From positions 1 to 33,977 of the IMG/VR virus record IMGVR_UViG_3300048587_001167: DNA of 33,977 bases; one strand, 5' to 3'. The notes below the pieces were generated by a model. That model did not search any database, had not been told where the DNA came from, and saw nothing but the letters and a program-made list of their open reading frames with translations. The translations under genes were made by a program, and so were the position numbers. Positions 22,973 to 33,279 of this stretch are shown here, piece after piece. Position 1 is the first letter of the stretch. The number at the start of each line of letters is the position of its first letter. This DNA comes from a virus.

Positions 22973-23033
22973 CCAGATGTTGCCATAAGAAACATTTTCG
23001 GAGAAACGCATCACCAACGACGTCAAAACAAGC

Positions 23034-24179
23034 GTGCGCGTACCGGCTCTTGAACGCTTTGCCGATCCGGACAGCGGCCGTATCCGCCGTCTGGAAACGG
23101 TGCGCGGAAAAATCATGGGCGATATCGTTCCAACGCTGGCGCCATTCGGAACCTACGCCGTCAAGCTGGCGATGCTGGCGCCGCTGGTGGCGGGCGGCGG
23201 CTGGGCGATGGCGGCCATCGGCGTGGTGGCGGTGGCGGTGACGACTTTCATACAACGCCGATCCTCTTTTGACCCAAAGAAGGAGAGCTCTTCTGTTTTT
23301 GATGCAAACAACTGGGACGAACGCGGCAATTTCATGCGGCAGTACGGACAAAATGCCGAAAATGTATTGCACGATATAGATTTTGTTTGTCACAGCCTCG
23401 GCAAGAAAAATCGTCCGCTGGTGTGGATCATCACAGACCGGAAAAACGAGCGATGCTATACCGCCGCTGCGGCCGCCTGCGGCAAGGGCGGAAAAGAATC
23501 CGTTGTTATCATTGGCCAGCAATCGCTGGAAACCCTGACGCGCAAAGAAATGCGTGCCGTCATCACGCATGAAATGGCGCATATAAAACTGAAACATCCA
23601 AATATGCGGGTCGATGCGACCGGCCGAAAGATTGCCAGCGGCATCATGTCGATCGCCGTGGTCGCAGCGGCGGTGGTGGGGCCGCTGGCGTTTATCCCGA
23701 CCCTTGTGACGCTGGCGGGGCTGAGCCTTGCCGACCGGTTTTTTGACACCGCACAGGCAAAATATCATGAAAGAGTGGCTGACTATACCACGAACATGAT
23801 CACGGGCGAGGGTGAAAAAATATCATCCGGCATCGCCAAAATGCGGCAGATGCTGAAAGACAACCGGCACCAGATCAGAGACGATTACAACAACAGCCTG
23901 ACCGGCTTCTACGAAAATATGCGTGACATGGCTATACAAAGCATCTCCCGAAAGCTGTGGAAAAAACTCTACGACACTCACCCGCCCGATTCAGAACGCC
24001 TTGCAGCATCACAAGCCTTTACCGCGCGCTACGAATCTTTTTGCGCGCAGCGGCGCGGCATTTGCTCGGGCGCCTTTAATATGGCTGCCCGCGATAACGC
24101 CGACCGTTTTTCCAGCAACCGGCCGCGGAACACCCTCGCACCCCAGAGCGTCTCGAAACACCCCGTTTCACCGGTCTAG
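23034..24179 (+). CDS. M48-family zinc metalloprotease (HtpX-like)
   Basis: The 381-residue protein has a hydrophobic membrane segment (about residues 40-72), the zinc motif HEMAH (H179, E180, H183) after IIGQQSLETLTRKEMRAVI, a second hydrophobic region (about 207-237) and the third ligand in HERVAD (E246). This is the layout of HtpX-type membrane proteases, active site cytoplasmic by analogy. The C-terminal 100 residues are not typical. The coordinates use GTG, which lacks a ribosome-binding site; the frame is open back to 22989, and an ATC at 23010 lies 6 bases after GGAG, so the real start may be non-canonical. Confidence 0.85.
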   Translation: MRVPALERFADPDSGRIRRLETVRGKIMGDIVPTLAPFGTYAVKLAMLAPLVAGGGWAMAAIGVVAVAVTTFIQRRSSFDPKKESSSVFDANNWDERGNFMRQYGQNAENVLHDIDFVCHSLGKKNRPLVWIITDRKNERCYTAAAAACGKGGKESVVIIGQQSLETLTRKEMRAVITHEMAHIKLKHPNMRVDATGRKIASGIMSIAVVAAAVVGPLAFIPTLVTLAGLSLADRFFDTAQAKYHERVADYTTNMITGEGEKISSGIAKMRQMLKDNRHQIRDDYNNSLTGFYENMRDMAIQSISRKLWKKLYDTHPPDSERLAASQAFTARYESFCAQRRGICSGAFNMAARDNADRFSSNRPRNTLAPQSVSKHPVSPV

Positions 24180-24297
24180 CTCTTGTAATTATATTACCTA
24201 AACTGCCTGTTGACTTGTGGAGCTATGGGAACGAAACTCTTATCCCACACCCTTAAAAAAATATACGTCAATTCAAGACAACAGGAGAATACATTCC

Positions 24298-24765
24298 ATG
24301 GGATTTAATTTTGACCCCGACAAGGCTTTCAAATTTATTGAAGACATCAAGGCTGCCTATGCCAAGGCCGCAGACGCCGAAACCGGCAACGCCAAACCGG
24401 CCTTCGCGGCGCTGGAGCGTAATTTCAACAACATGCTGAATGACGCCATGAATGCGTCCGAAGACGAAGGCACCCCCGATTACAAAAAAATCGCGATGAA
24501 AATGCTGCCATCCATGATCGGCCTGCAAATGGCGTTCAACCAGACAGCGGTTGCCGCGAAAACCAATCCTGCCGCTGCGGCCGCCCTCGATGCCTTCAAA
24601 GAAGACATCAAGGCCGCAACCCAGAACCTTATCGGCGGTTTCAATCTGCCCTTCCCCGGACTGGGGTCGTCCAGAAACGATAACGAGCAGCCCAAACCGG
24701 CGAAACCAGATCCAAAAAAATATCCGCCTAAGCGCCCGAGAAAAGGCGGCTCTCTGGATTTCTGA
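24298..24765 (+). CDS. Hypothetical helical protein
   Basis: The ATG at 24298 follows AGGAGAA. The 155-residue product has no signal or membrane segment and is mainly helical and Ala-rich: DPDKAFKFIEDIKAAYAKAAD, FAALERNFNNMLNDAM, ALDAFKEDIKAATQNL. The repeated F-x-E/K-D-I-K-A-A motif at residues 14-20 and near 105 suggests an internal duplication. The C-terminus is Pro/Lys-rich. No family was recognised. It ends at a strong shared terminator. Confidence 0.7.
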   Translation: MGFNFDPDKAFKFIEDIKAAYAKAADAETGNAKPAFAALERNFNNMLNDAMNASEDEGTPDYKKIAMKMLPSMIGLQMAFNQTAVAAKTNPAAAAALDAFKEDIKAATQNLIGGFNLPFPGLGSSRNDNEQPKPAKPDPKKYPPKRPRKGGSLDF

Positions 24766-24790
24766 TAGCTGCTACAATTACATTTCGATT

Positions 24791-24827
24791 AAAAAATCCC
24801 CCGCTGTCATGGCGGGGGATTTTTTTT
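24791..24827. terminator. Bidirectional intrinsic terminator
   Basis: ATCCCCCGC/GCGGGGGAT forms a perfect 9-bp stem around a 7-base loop, flanked by A- and T-runs on both sides. It serves the helical orphan on the plus strand and the ribbon-helix-helix gene on the minus strand, whose stop overlaps its edge. Confidence 0.88.
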
Positions 24828-25101
24828 AAAGACCTGCGCGCGGCAGGTGATATTTTTCGAACAGGTCGCCCAGCCCCTCTTCCAGAAGTTTCTGCACCGT
24901 CGTCTTGCGGTCGAGCGCTAGTTTTTTCAACTGCCACCCCGCGTCAGGATCAACGTGGCAGATCACGGCTTTTTTCCCGCTGCGGCTTTTGGGTATTTTG
25001 TATCCTGTATGCTGTACACCGTTCAGATCATCCGGCGCGTTCTGTTCCCCGACCATTGACTGCAAGGCGGCGGCCAGCAGTTGCTGTGTTTTCGGCGTCA
25101 T
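24826..25101 (-). CDS. Ribbon-helix-helix antitoxin-like regulator
   Basis: Start at 25101 behind GGGGGA; the codons upstream read through the operator. The 91-residue protein has a disordered N-terminal half and a C-terminal domain KKAVICHVDPDAGWQLKKLA, LDRKTTVQKLLEEGLGDLF and EKYHLP. That matches the antitoxin-like ribbon-helix-helix family (K-x-I-x-V-x-x-D-P-x-x-x-x-x-L-K-x-L-A). The beta strand would bind DNA as a dimer. A 30-base palindrome immediately upstream suggests autoregulation. No toxin gene was recognised next to it. Confidence 0.8.
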   Translation of the reverse strand: MTPKTQQLLAAALQSMVGEQNAPDDLNGVQHTGYKIPKSRSGKKAVICHVDPDAGWQLKKLALDRKTTVQKLLEEGLGDLFEKYHLPRAGL

Positions 25102-25110
25102 GTTTCCCCC

Positions 25111-25140
25111 ATGTATGCATGCAAACACGCGTGCATACAT
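25111..25140. promoter_or_regulatory. Palindromic operator upstream of RHH gene
   Basis: ATGTATGCATGC (25111-25122) and GCGTGCATACAT (25129-25140) are inverted repeats with one mismatch around AAACAC. The dyad lies between the -10 box and the start codon of the regulator, the usual place of an autorepression operator. Confidence 0.7.
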
Positions 25141-25141
25141 G

Positions 25142-25170
25142 ATTACATCGCATTTAATCCATGCGGGCAA
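25142..25170 (-). promoter_or_regulatory. Promoter of RHH gene
   Basis: On the minus strand, TTGCCC (25165-25170), a 17-base spacer and TGTAAT (25142-25147) match the sigma-70 consensus 4/6 and 5/6. The palindromic operator begins immediately downstream, covering the predicted transcription start. Confidence 0.6.
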
Positions 25171-25206
25171 GGGATTTCAAAGCGCATATCCGGGAGCGGC
25201 TGCAAA

Positions 25207-25575
25207 TTACTGCAGATGTTTTTCCAGATGGAGAGACTTCAGCATCGGATGGCGGGTCAAATCTTTTTCTTGCAGATTCGCCAGACGCAGGGCGCGCCGC
25301 AAATCCGCCTCCTGTTCAAGGAATATCCTGATGCGCTGCTGATCCGGTCGATGTTGTTGCAGCTCCCACGCCAGTTCACGCGTTTCATAGCTGTCATCCA
25401 TGTATTCCGTATCAAGCTGTCCCATCATTTTCTCCTTAGCCGCGGTTACCAAATTTTGCCTGACTCCAACCCATGAAACGGCACCCGGGTTCCACACACG
25501 GGCGCTGAAATCGTTCAGATTTTTGTCAGAAAAGCATGTGTCATTCATAAGGCGGCCGCAAAATAACGGCCGCAC
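25207..25575 (-). CDS. Hypothetical protein
   Basis: Start at a GTG at 25575, directly after AGGAAGGAGATT; an ATG at 25548 lacks a site. The 122-residue product is hydrophilic, with a C-terminal half of charged helices (ELAWELQQHRPDQQRIRIFLEQEADLRRALRLANL). No family, signal or membrane segment was recognised. A TAGAAT box at 25601-25606 (minus strand) could be its -10. It lies upstream of the ribbon-helix-helix gene on the same strand, separated by that gene's promoter and operator, so a functional link is uncertain. Confidence 0.6.
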   Translation of the reverse strand: MRPLFCGRLMNDTCFSDKNLNDFSARVWNPGAVSWVGVRQNLVTAAKEKMMGQLDTEYMDDSYETRELAWELQQHRPDQQRIRIFLEQEADLRRALRLANLQEKDLTRHPMLKSLHLEKHLQ

Positions 25576-25647
25576 AATCTCCTTCCTCGAAGATAACTTT
25601 ATTCTATCTGCAAAATATGAAAATTTTCTTAACGGGGGGCGGCGAAA

Positions 25648-26886
25648 TCACTTGCCGCGCGGGCGTAAACGGAAGCGATCCGTCGCACCTGTTTGCCGGG
25701 CGCGGGTTTTTTCAGCAAGATCGCTCTGCGCCAGAGCCTCGATTTTTTCCGCCGCTTCGTCTGCCGCTGCCCCCAGGGGAATATAGCGCAATAATTTCTG
25801 AGCGGCCTCCACGCGTCCGTGCCAGAGCGCGGGACTGAACAAGGCAGATACCTGACCCGTGCGCGCCGCGATATCAATAATGGAAACGCCGTAAGCCGCC
25901 GTGTCCGAAAGAACGGCGGGATTAAATAAATCCGCCCGCGCCGATTCCGGCATCTGCGCCACGATTTGCGCGACATCGGCCAGTTTTCCGGCACGCGCCG
26001 CCAGCAGGAAACCCGTAATACCGCGCGCATCCACCGGTATCAAAAGGTCGTCTGGCAGGGACAGCGTATCGAAAAGCGCGCGCGCTTCTTCTGCCCGTGT
26101 GCCAATAGTCGCTATCGCCATACCGCGAATATTTTCAGCGCTTTCCGCCAGCTTTTGCCAGCCGTCACGCGACAATAAAATCGGGTCGCATCCGGCGCGT
26201 AGCAAAGCTTTTATATTTTGTATGCAGTTTGCAGCCAAAGCATTCCGAAAGCAAACCTGACTGCGTACCGTTGCGTCTGCGCCGTGCGCGACCAGGAAAT
26301 CAATCACGTTATCCGCCTGGGTTGTCATTTTGGATACCGCAATCAAAAGGCGGTTATCACCCTCAGCCACGCTGTATTTTTTATCGACCAGAATCTCCAG
26401 AACGTTTATCCATCTATGTGTGGTGGCTTCGTAGGCGACATTGAACAAGGTATTGTCATCATAGGACTTGTGGTTCAGCAACAACTTCAAAACACTGCTG
26501 TCTTTTTCCTGCGCTGCGACCACCGCCGCGACTTGCAGCGCCCGGCCGTTCTCCATCGCGGGGTCCGCGCCGCGATCAAGGAAATATTGCACCGTTTCCG
26601 GCGTGCCAACACTCACCGCCGTCAACAAATGGTCGGCCACTTCCCACCCCAGCGTTTCCAGTTTTTTCAAAACGGTCAGACGTCCGGCAAGGATCATTTC
26701 GGTGATGAATTCATCGTGGTTTATGACGCCCTCAACATAGGGATGCAGCAATTCTATTTTTTCGATATAATCCAGAAAACAGGCATGCTTGAATAAAAAA
26801 AGCTGTTTTTCCTGTGAGTATTCGCCCAGCGCATTTTCATCCACGCCGCTGGCTTTCCACATCACGTTGATATTGTTATCTGTCAC
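25648..26886 (-). CDS. Diverged ankyrin-repeat protein
   Basis: The 412-residue protein starts at a GTG that overlaps the upstream stop (GTGA). Its repeats are diverged: residues 80-125 (TVSVGTPETVQYFLDRGADPAM type), 160-240 with NVLEILVDKK and VIDFLVAHGADATV, and NIKALLRAGCDPILLSRDGW. The C-terminal part has further irregular repeats (GITGFLLAARAGKLADVAQIV) and a basic tail. No signal peptide. Probably co-translated with the ankyrin gene upstream. Partners unknown. Confidence 0.85.
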   Translation of the reverse strand: MTDNNINVMWKASGVDENALGEYSQEKQLFLFKHACFLDYIEKIELLHPYVEGVINHDEFITEMILAGRLTVLKKLETLGWEVADHLLTAVSVGTPETVQYFLDRGADPAMENGRALQVAAVVAAQEKDSSVLKLLLNHKSYDDNTLFNVAYEATTHRWINVLEILVDKKYSVAEGDNRLLIAVSKMTTQADNVIDFLVAHGADATVRSQVCFRNALAANCIQNIKALLRAGCDPILLSRDGWQKLAESAENIRGMAIATIGTRAEEARALFDTLSLPDDLLIPVDARGITGFLLAARAGKLADVAQIVAQMPESARADLFNPAVLSDTAAYGVSIIDIAARTGQVSALFSPALWHGRVEAAQKLLRYIPLGAAADEAAEKIEALAQSDLAEKTRARQTGATDRFRLRPRGK

Positions 26887-27776
26887 GGTGTGATCCCCGG
26901 CGGCAGCGGTTCTGGCGGACGGCGTTTTTTATCGATGTGACGCTGGAGGATATCTGCGCACACCTGATGACCAGACTGTATCGCCAGGTCAAGCGCCATT
27001 CCCCCATCGACCGGTATGTCCGCGCCGCGATCCAGCAGTAAAGCCAGCGTCCGATCATGGCCGTATGCCGCGGCCGCTTGCACACACTCAATAATGCGGG
27101 GGTGCAAGCCCGGTTTTGCATCCAGTAAAATACGCGCAATATCCACGTGACCCTGACGGCAAGCGGCATAGAGCGCCGCACAATCCTGCCGGCCTGCATC
27201 CGCGCCCGCCGACAAAAGAGCCGCTACGGCATATTCACGGCCGAGACCCGCCGCCTCGATCAGCGGCGCTCCGTCGCGGGCGTTAATGTCGGCTTTATGC
27301 GTGATCAGCAATTCAACCATGCGGAAATTTTTTCCTGTCACGGCGATCATGAGCGCCATATCATCCTGTGCATGAATATCCGCGCCGTTTGCCAGCAGGA
27401 ATTTCACTGTCTCGCGATGGCCGCCGCGCACAGCCGCGATCAATGCCGCGTTCTCTTCGACGTCTGCCCGCGCGCCATACGCAAACAAAACCTCCAGCGC
27501 GTCCGTCCGTCCGTGGGCCGCCGCTTCGCGCACCGCCAGATGGTCAAGCGCCGACGTCCGCGCACCTTTGCGCAACAGGCGGTCTATCCTTTTTTCATTA
27601 CCGGTCGCCGCCGCAAACGCCAGCGCACGGTTCCGCACCTTCTGCTGAAGATCGCCCGAAAAATTTTTAAGCCGGTTGAACACCTGCTTGAGAAATCCCT
27701 TGTCTGGTTTAGGAAGGCGCATACGCGACAACGTCCTTTTTACATCGATTTTATGTTGAGGCAGGAAGTCTGACAT
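26883..27776 (-). CDS. Ankyrin-repeat protein, first gene of operon
   Basis: The 297-residue protein has a basic N-terminal extension (residues 1-45, KRTLSRMRLPKPDKGFLKQV) and about seven ankyrin repeats: RIDRLLRKGARTSA, DALEVLFAYGARADV, ETVKFLLANGADIHA, MVELLITHKADINA, VAALLSAGADAG, HVDIARILLDAKPG, TLALLLDRGADIPV. No signal or membrane segment. The start has no clear ribosome-binding site; the Met at residue 19 is an alternative. Divergent from the DUF3126 gene across a 124-base AT-rich gap. Confidence 0.88.
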   Translation of the reverse strand: MSDFLPQHKIDVKRTLSRMRLPKPDKGFLKQVFNRLKNFSGDLQQKVRNRALAFAAATGNEKRIDRLLRKGARTSALDHLAVREAAAHGRTDALEVLFAYGARADVEENAALIAAVRGGHRETVKFLLANGADIHAQDDMALMIAVTGKNFRMVELLITHKADINARDGAPLIEAAGLGREYAVAALLSAGADAGRQDCAALYAACRQGHVDIARILLDAKPGLHPRIIECVQAAAAYGHDRTLALLLDRGADIPVDGGMALDLAIQSGHQVCADILQRHIDKKRRPPEPLPPGITP

Positions 27777-27900
27777 CTTATGACAGGCGGTTCAAGATTA
27801 AAAAATACATTATGAAAATATTGTTACTGATTTAAAACAAAAATCCAGCGGGTTAATATAGGCCAGCCTGAATTTCAACCGACCTTCCGAGGGAAAAGCC

Positions 27901-28119
27901 ATGAACAGATCCGAAGTCATCCGCCTGCAAAAATACCTGCAAGAAAAGTTCGGTAACAACAGCCTGGTGCTCAAAGAGCGCAAGGAAGACAAGGAATCGG
28001 TCGAAGTATCACTGGGCGGTGAATTCATCGGGCTGATTTATCGCGACGAAGACGAAGGCGAGATTTCATACGATTTCAACATGGCGATCCTGGAAATCGA
28101 TCTTCCGGCCGCAGCCTGA
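27901..28119 (+). CDS. DUF3126 family protein
   Basis: The 72-residue protein (EVIRLQKYLQEKFGNNSLVL, VEVSLGGEFIGLIYRDEDEGE, SYDFNMAILEIDL) matches the DUF3126 family, small acidic proteins almost restricted to alphaproteobacteria. Their function is not known. GAGGGAAAAG precedes the ATG. It is a useful taxonomic marker for the window. Confidence 0.88.
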   Translation: MNRSEVIRLQKYLQEKFGNNSLVLKERKEDKESVEVSLGGEFIGLIYRDEDEGEISYDFNMAILEIDLPAAA

Positions 28120-28137
28120 CAGAATAAATAATCAACC

Positions 28138-29331
28138 ATGCAAATTTACGGCCGCACACCTGCCGAGGTTTACAAACTGCTGGCATGGCAGCACAAATTG
28201 ATTATCTTTGTCGCCATTCCGTTTTTGTTATTCGCGCTGATTTACGTTCCCTATTCCGTTCACCACGTCACAAAGAGCGATGAGCTGGGCGCGGTTCTGA
28301 TTTCGCTGAGTCACAACGGCGTCAAACTCAACGCGCTGGAGCCGTCGATCGCGACCAAGGACGGTATCGAAACCCTTATGGTCTTCACTGCTATAGAGGC
28401 GATGGACGACAACAGCGTGCGCACCGGCATCCGTGCCGCGCGGGCAGATCGCGGTTGCAAGTTTTTATCGCCCATCAGCGGGTTTCTTTATCAACCCAAG
28501 CAAGACGACCTGATGAAATCAGACGGCGTCAGTACGCTCGCCAGCGGTCACTGGCACACCGAAACCCCCAGCATTGTCTATGATGGGGGCGACAAAGGGC
28601 GCGAATGGAAAGTATTCGCCTATCGTTATTTCTGGGCGGGAGACCGCAATCTGGCGCGGCTGTACAGCATGATCGTCATGCGTTCGGCCACGAATGTTTT
28701 CGAAGAATGGTCGGAGGAGCGCTGGATTTTTTCCGCCAATCCCTCATCGCCGCCCGCCCCCTATGGCCGGTTGGTTGAACATCATTTAAGCCGCCTGCAT
28801 CCGTCTCTGGCGAATGTCACCTATTATGCGCGGCCCAGCGTTATCGTCACCAAGGGTATTCTGCTGATGTCGCTGAGCGCATTTACGGCAGAGAAAACAT
28901 CGGTTGATCGCGTCATTCTGCTGGCATCGACGGATCATGGGAAAAGCTGGCGCTATCTGGGTGCGCCCTTGACGTCCGCTGACGCCGCGCGCAACGGTTA
29001 CACCCAGCTGGCAGGCGCCACGCTGCTGCTACAAGACGGCGCGGCATTGATGGCCGCCGTTTACGGTAACGACAAACACGAAGGCGCTGGCACCGTCATC
29101 CATCGTTTTGAAAGCGTTCCACAGGCAAAACTGGCGCGTGACGCCGCAACCGGCGCGCCGATTGTGGCCGCTATGCATCCACTGCCATCGCTGCAACCCG
29201 CCAAAACCGGCGGCGGATTCGCGGCCTATGACGACTCGTGTGAAAACAGCGGCATGATCGTTTCTGTTCTGTCGGACATCACCAAAAAGTTCGAGCTGTT
29301 CAAATTAATGAAAAAGCCGCTGGAACAATAA
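28138..29331 (+). CDS. Membrane-anchored Asp-box (sialidase-fold-like) protein
   Basis: The 397-residue protein has one N-terminal membrane helix (about residues 20-42, LIIFVAIPFLLFALIYVPYS), so most of it would lie in the periplasm. An Asp-box, STDHGKSW (residues 264-271), and repeated short beta strands (ETPSIVYDGGDKGREWKVFAYRYF, YYARPSVIVTKGILLMSLSA) suggest a beta-propeller of the sialidase/GH43-like type. Catalytic residues were not identified and enzymatic activity is uncertain. Two cysteines lie at about residues 104 and 367. It starts 18 bases after the DUF3126 gene. Confidence 0.65.
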   Translation: MQIYGRTPAEVYKLLAWQHKLIIFVAIPFLLFALIYVPYSVHHVTKSDELGAVLISLSHNGVKLNALEPSIATKDGIETLMVFTAIEAMDDNSVRTGIRAARADRGCKFLSPISGFLYQPKQDDLMKSDGVSTLASGHWHTETPSIVYDGGDKGREWKVFAYRYFWAGDRNLARLYSMIVMRSATNVFEEWSEERWIFSANPSSPPAPYGRLVEHHLSRLHPSLANVTYYARPSVIVTKGILLMSLSAFTAEKTSVDRVILLASTDHGKSWRYLGAPLTSADAARNGYTQLAGATLLLQDGAALMAAVYGNDKHEGAGTVIHRFESVPQAKLARDAATGAPIVAAMHPLPSLQPAKTGGGFAAYDDSCENSGMIVSVLSDITKKFELFKLMKKPLEQ

Positions 29332-29399
29332 TCCGGCCTCCGCTATGATAAGCCTCATTCAACCCGTCCATATCTGTTTTTCTGAAGGAAGGCTTCGCC

Positions 29400-30008
29400 A
29401 TGGCTTCTCTTTATTTCAAATACGCCGCCATGAACTCGGGCAAATCCACACAACTGCTGCAAGCGCATTACAACTATGCCGAACGCGGCATGCACCCCGT
29501 CGCCATGACCGCGTCCATCGACGACCGTTACGGATCGGGCAAGATCACCGCCCGCATCGGTCTCGACCTGCAGGCGGAAATGTTCAACAAGAACACAGAT
29601 ATTTTCGACTCCGTACAGGCCATGCACAAAACGCGCAAGATCGACGTCTTGCTGGTCGATGAATCGCAGTTCATGACCGAGGCACAGGCGTTTCAAGCCG
29701 CGCGCATCGTCGATGACCTGGGCATTCCCGTCATGTGTTACGGCCTGAAAACGGATTTCATGGGCAAGCTGTTCCCCGGATCGGAAGCGCTGCTGCGATT
29801 GGCCGACAACCTTGAGGAAATCAAAACCATCTGCTGGTGCGGAAAAAAAGCGACACAAACCGCACGTGTGACACCCGACGGACATGTCGTGCGTGATGGC
29901 GTACAGATCGCCGTCGGCGGCAACGACATGTATATGTCGCTGTGCCGCAAACATTTCATGCGCGGCGAAAGTTCGGCCGCACAACGCCAAAAGAAAGAGG
30001 CCGCATAA
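29400..30008 (+). CDS. tdk: Thymidine kinase
   Basis: The 202-residue protein is a type II thymidine kinase (ATP + thymidine to dTMP, pyrimidine salvage). P-loop MNSGKST has K15; the DESQF motif holds the catalytic E88. The lasso domain has the structural zinc ligands C145, C147, C182 and H185 (CWCGKK and CRKH). The thymidine-binding stretch is FMGKLFPGSEALLRLAD. GAAGGAAGG precedes the ATG. All key residues are present and the length is normal. The stop overlaps the next start, so the CYTH gene is co-translated. Confidence 0.96.
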   Translation: MASLYFKYAAMNSGKSTQLLQAHYNYAERGMHPVAMTASIDDRYGSGKITARIGLDLQAEMFNKNTDIFDSVQAMHKTRKIDVLLVDESQFMTEAQAFQAARIVDDLGIPVMCYGLKTDFMGKLFPGSEALLRLADNLEEIKTICWCGKKATQTARVTPDGHVVRDGVQIAVGGNDMYMSLCRKHFMRGESSAAQRQKKEAA

Positions 30009-30523
30009 TGGGCACCGAACCGGAACGCAAATTCCTTCTGGCCAACGACGACTGGAAATCTGCGGTCACTGCGACATACGAGATCACGCAAGCCTATCTG
30101 TCCAAAGACCCGTCACGCGTTGTGCGCATCAGGTCAAAAGGTGATCACGCCTATATCACCGTCAAGGGCCGGGCACCCGAAGGCACCATCGACACGCCGG
30201 AATTCGAATACGAAATTCCCAAATCCGACCTGCCGGGTCTAATGGCGCTGTGCCTGCCGGGGGCGATCACCAAAACGCGGCATATCGTGCCCTTCGGCGG
30301 TAAAAACTGGGAAGTGGATGTTTTCAGCGGCGCGAATACGGGCCTGATCCTTGCGGAAATCGAGCTGAACCACGGCAAGGAAGCCTTTGACCTGCCGCCC
30401 TGGGCGGGGACTGAAATTACCGATGACAAACGCTATTCCAACGCCGCCCTCTCCGAAAATCCCTATTCGGGATGGAAAAAAAATCCGGTAACGCGCAACC
30501 GCCCGCCTTCTGCGAAAATGTAA
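30008..30523 (+). CDS. CYTH-domain triphosphate tunnel protein
   Basis: Start at the ATG overlapping the tdk stop (TAATG), with AGAGG upstream. The 171-residue protein begins with the ExExK signature (E4, E6, K8 in TEPERKFL). It continues with VVRIRSKGDHAYITVKG, EFEYEIP, KTRHIVPFGGKNWEVDVFSG and LILAEIELNHGKEAF, the alternating Glu/Lys/Arg strands that line the tunnel in CYTH enzymes. Bacterial members are mostly inorganic triphosphatases or adenylate-cyclase-type proteins; the substrate here cannot be assigned. A strong terminator follows. Confidence 0.9.
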   Translation: MGTEPERKFLLANDDWKSAVTATYEITQAYLSKDPSRVVRIRSKGDHAYITVKGRAPEGTIDTPEFEYEIPKSDLPGLMALCLPGAITKTRHIVPFGGKNWEVDVFSGANTGLILAEIELNHGKEAFDLPPWAGTEITDDKRYSNAALSENPYSGWKKNPVTRNRPPSAKM

Positions 30524-30536
30524 TCAGCCTGAAATT

Positions 30537-30572
30537 AAAAAAAGCCCGCCAATTTCTGGCGGGCTTTTTTTT
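30537..30572. terminator. Bidirectional intrinsic terminator
   Basis: GCCCGCC/GGCGGGC with flanking A7 and T8 runs around a 7-base loop separates the tdk-CYTH operon from the convergent gyrB gene. It should work in both directions. Confidence 0.92.
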
Positions 30573-30585
30573 AATTTATATCTGT

Positions 30586-33045
<2,460 letters not shown>

Positions 33046-33069
33046 TTACAGTGCTGAATTTGAAGCAAA

Positions 33070-33078
33070 AATATAGCA
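33070..33078 (-). promoter_or_regulatory. Candidate gyrB promoter (extended -10)
   Basis: On the minus strand, TGCTATATT gives a TGN extension and a 5/6 -10 box; transcription near 33063 would give a leader of about 36 bases to gyrB. The -35 region is weak. The rest of the 252-base AT-rich gap shows no other gene. Confidence 0.35.
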
Positions 33079-33194
33079 GATTTCGTCTAAAAAAACACAG
33101 AAATCATACAAAAATATCTGTTTATCTTCAATGACTTGGCTAATAGTTTGCGGCCTGTTTTTTTAAAAGGCATTTTTTCATATTTCGTGCAGGC

Positions 33195-33223
33195 TTTACA
33201 TTTAAACTTTAGCTTATTATAAC
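33195..33223 (+). promoter_or_regulatory. Promoter of tandem small genes
   Basis: TTTACA (33195-33200), a 17-base spacer and TATAAC (33218-33223) each match the sigma-70 consensus 5/6. Transcription near 33230 leaves a leader of about 50 bases before the first of two paralogous genes. Confidence 0.65.
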
Positions 33224-33279
33224 AAGTAACAAGTCTCTTTTTATTTAAACCTCCAAGTCATATTACAAGGAAAACAGCC

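Noticed and set aside
3393-23000. Prophage attachment repeats at the two borders
   Set aside because: The only shared string noticed in the border gaps is a 7-base TACCCAT, which is not significant, and no tRNA is present.
24826-25575. A complete toxin-antitoxin pair made of the ribbon-helix-helix gene and the orphan at 25207
   Set aside because: The regulator has its own promoter and operator separating the genes, and the orphan shows no toxin motif.
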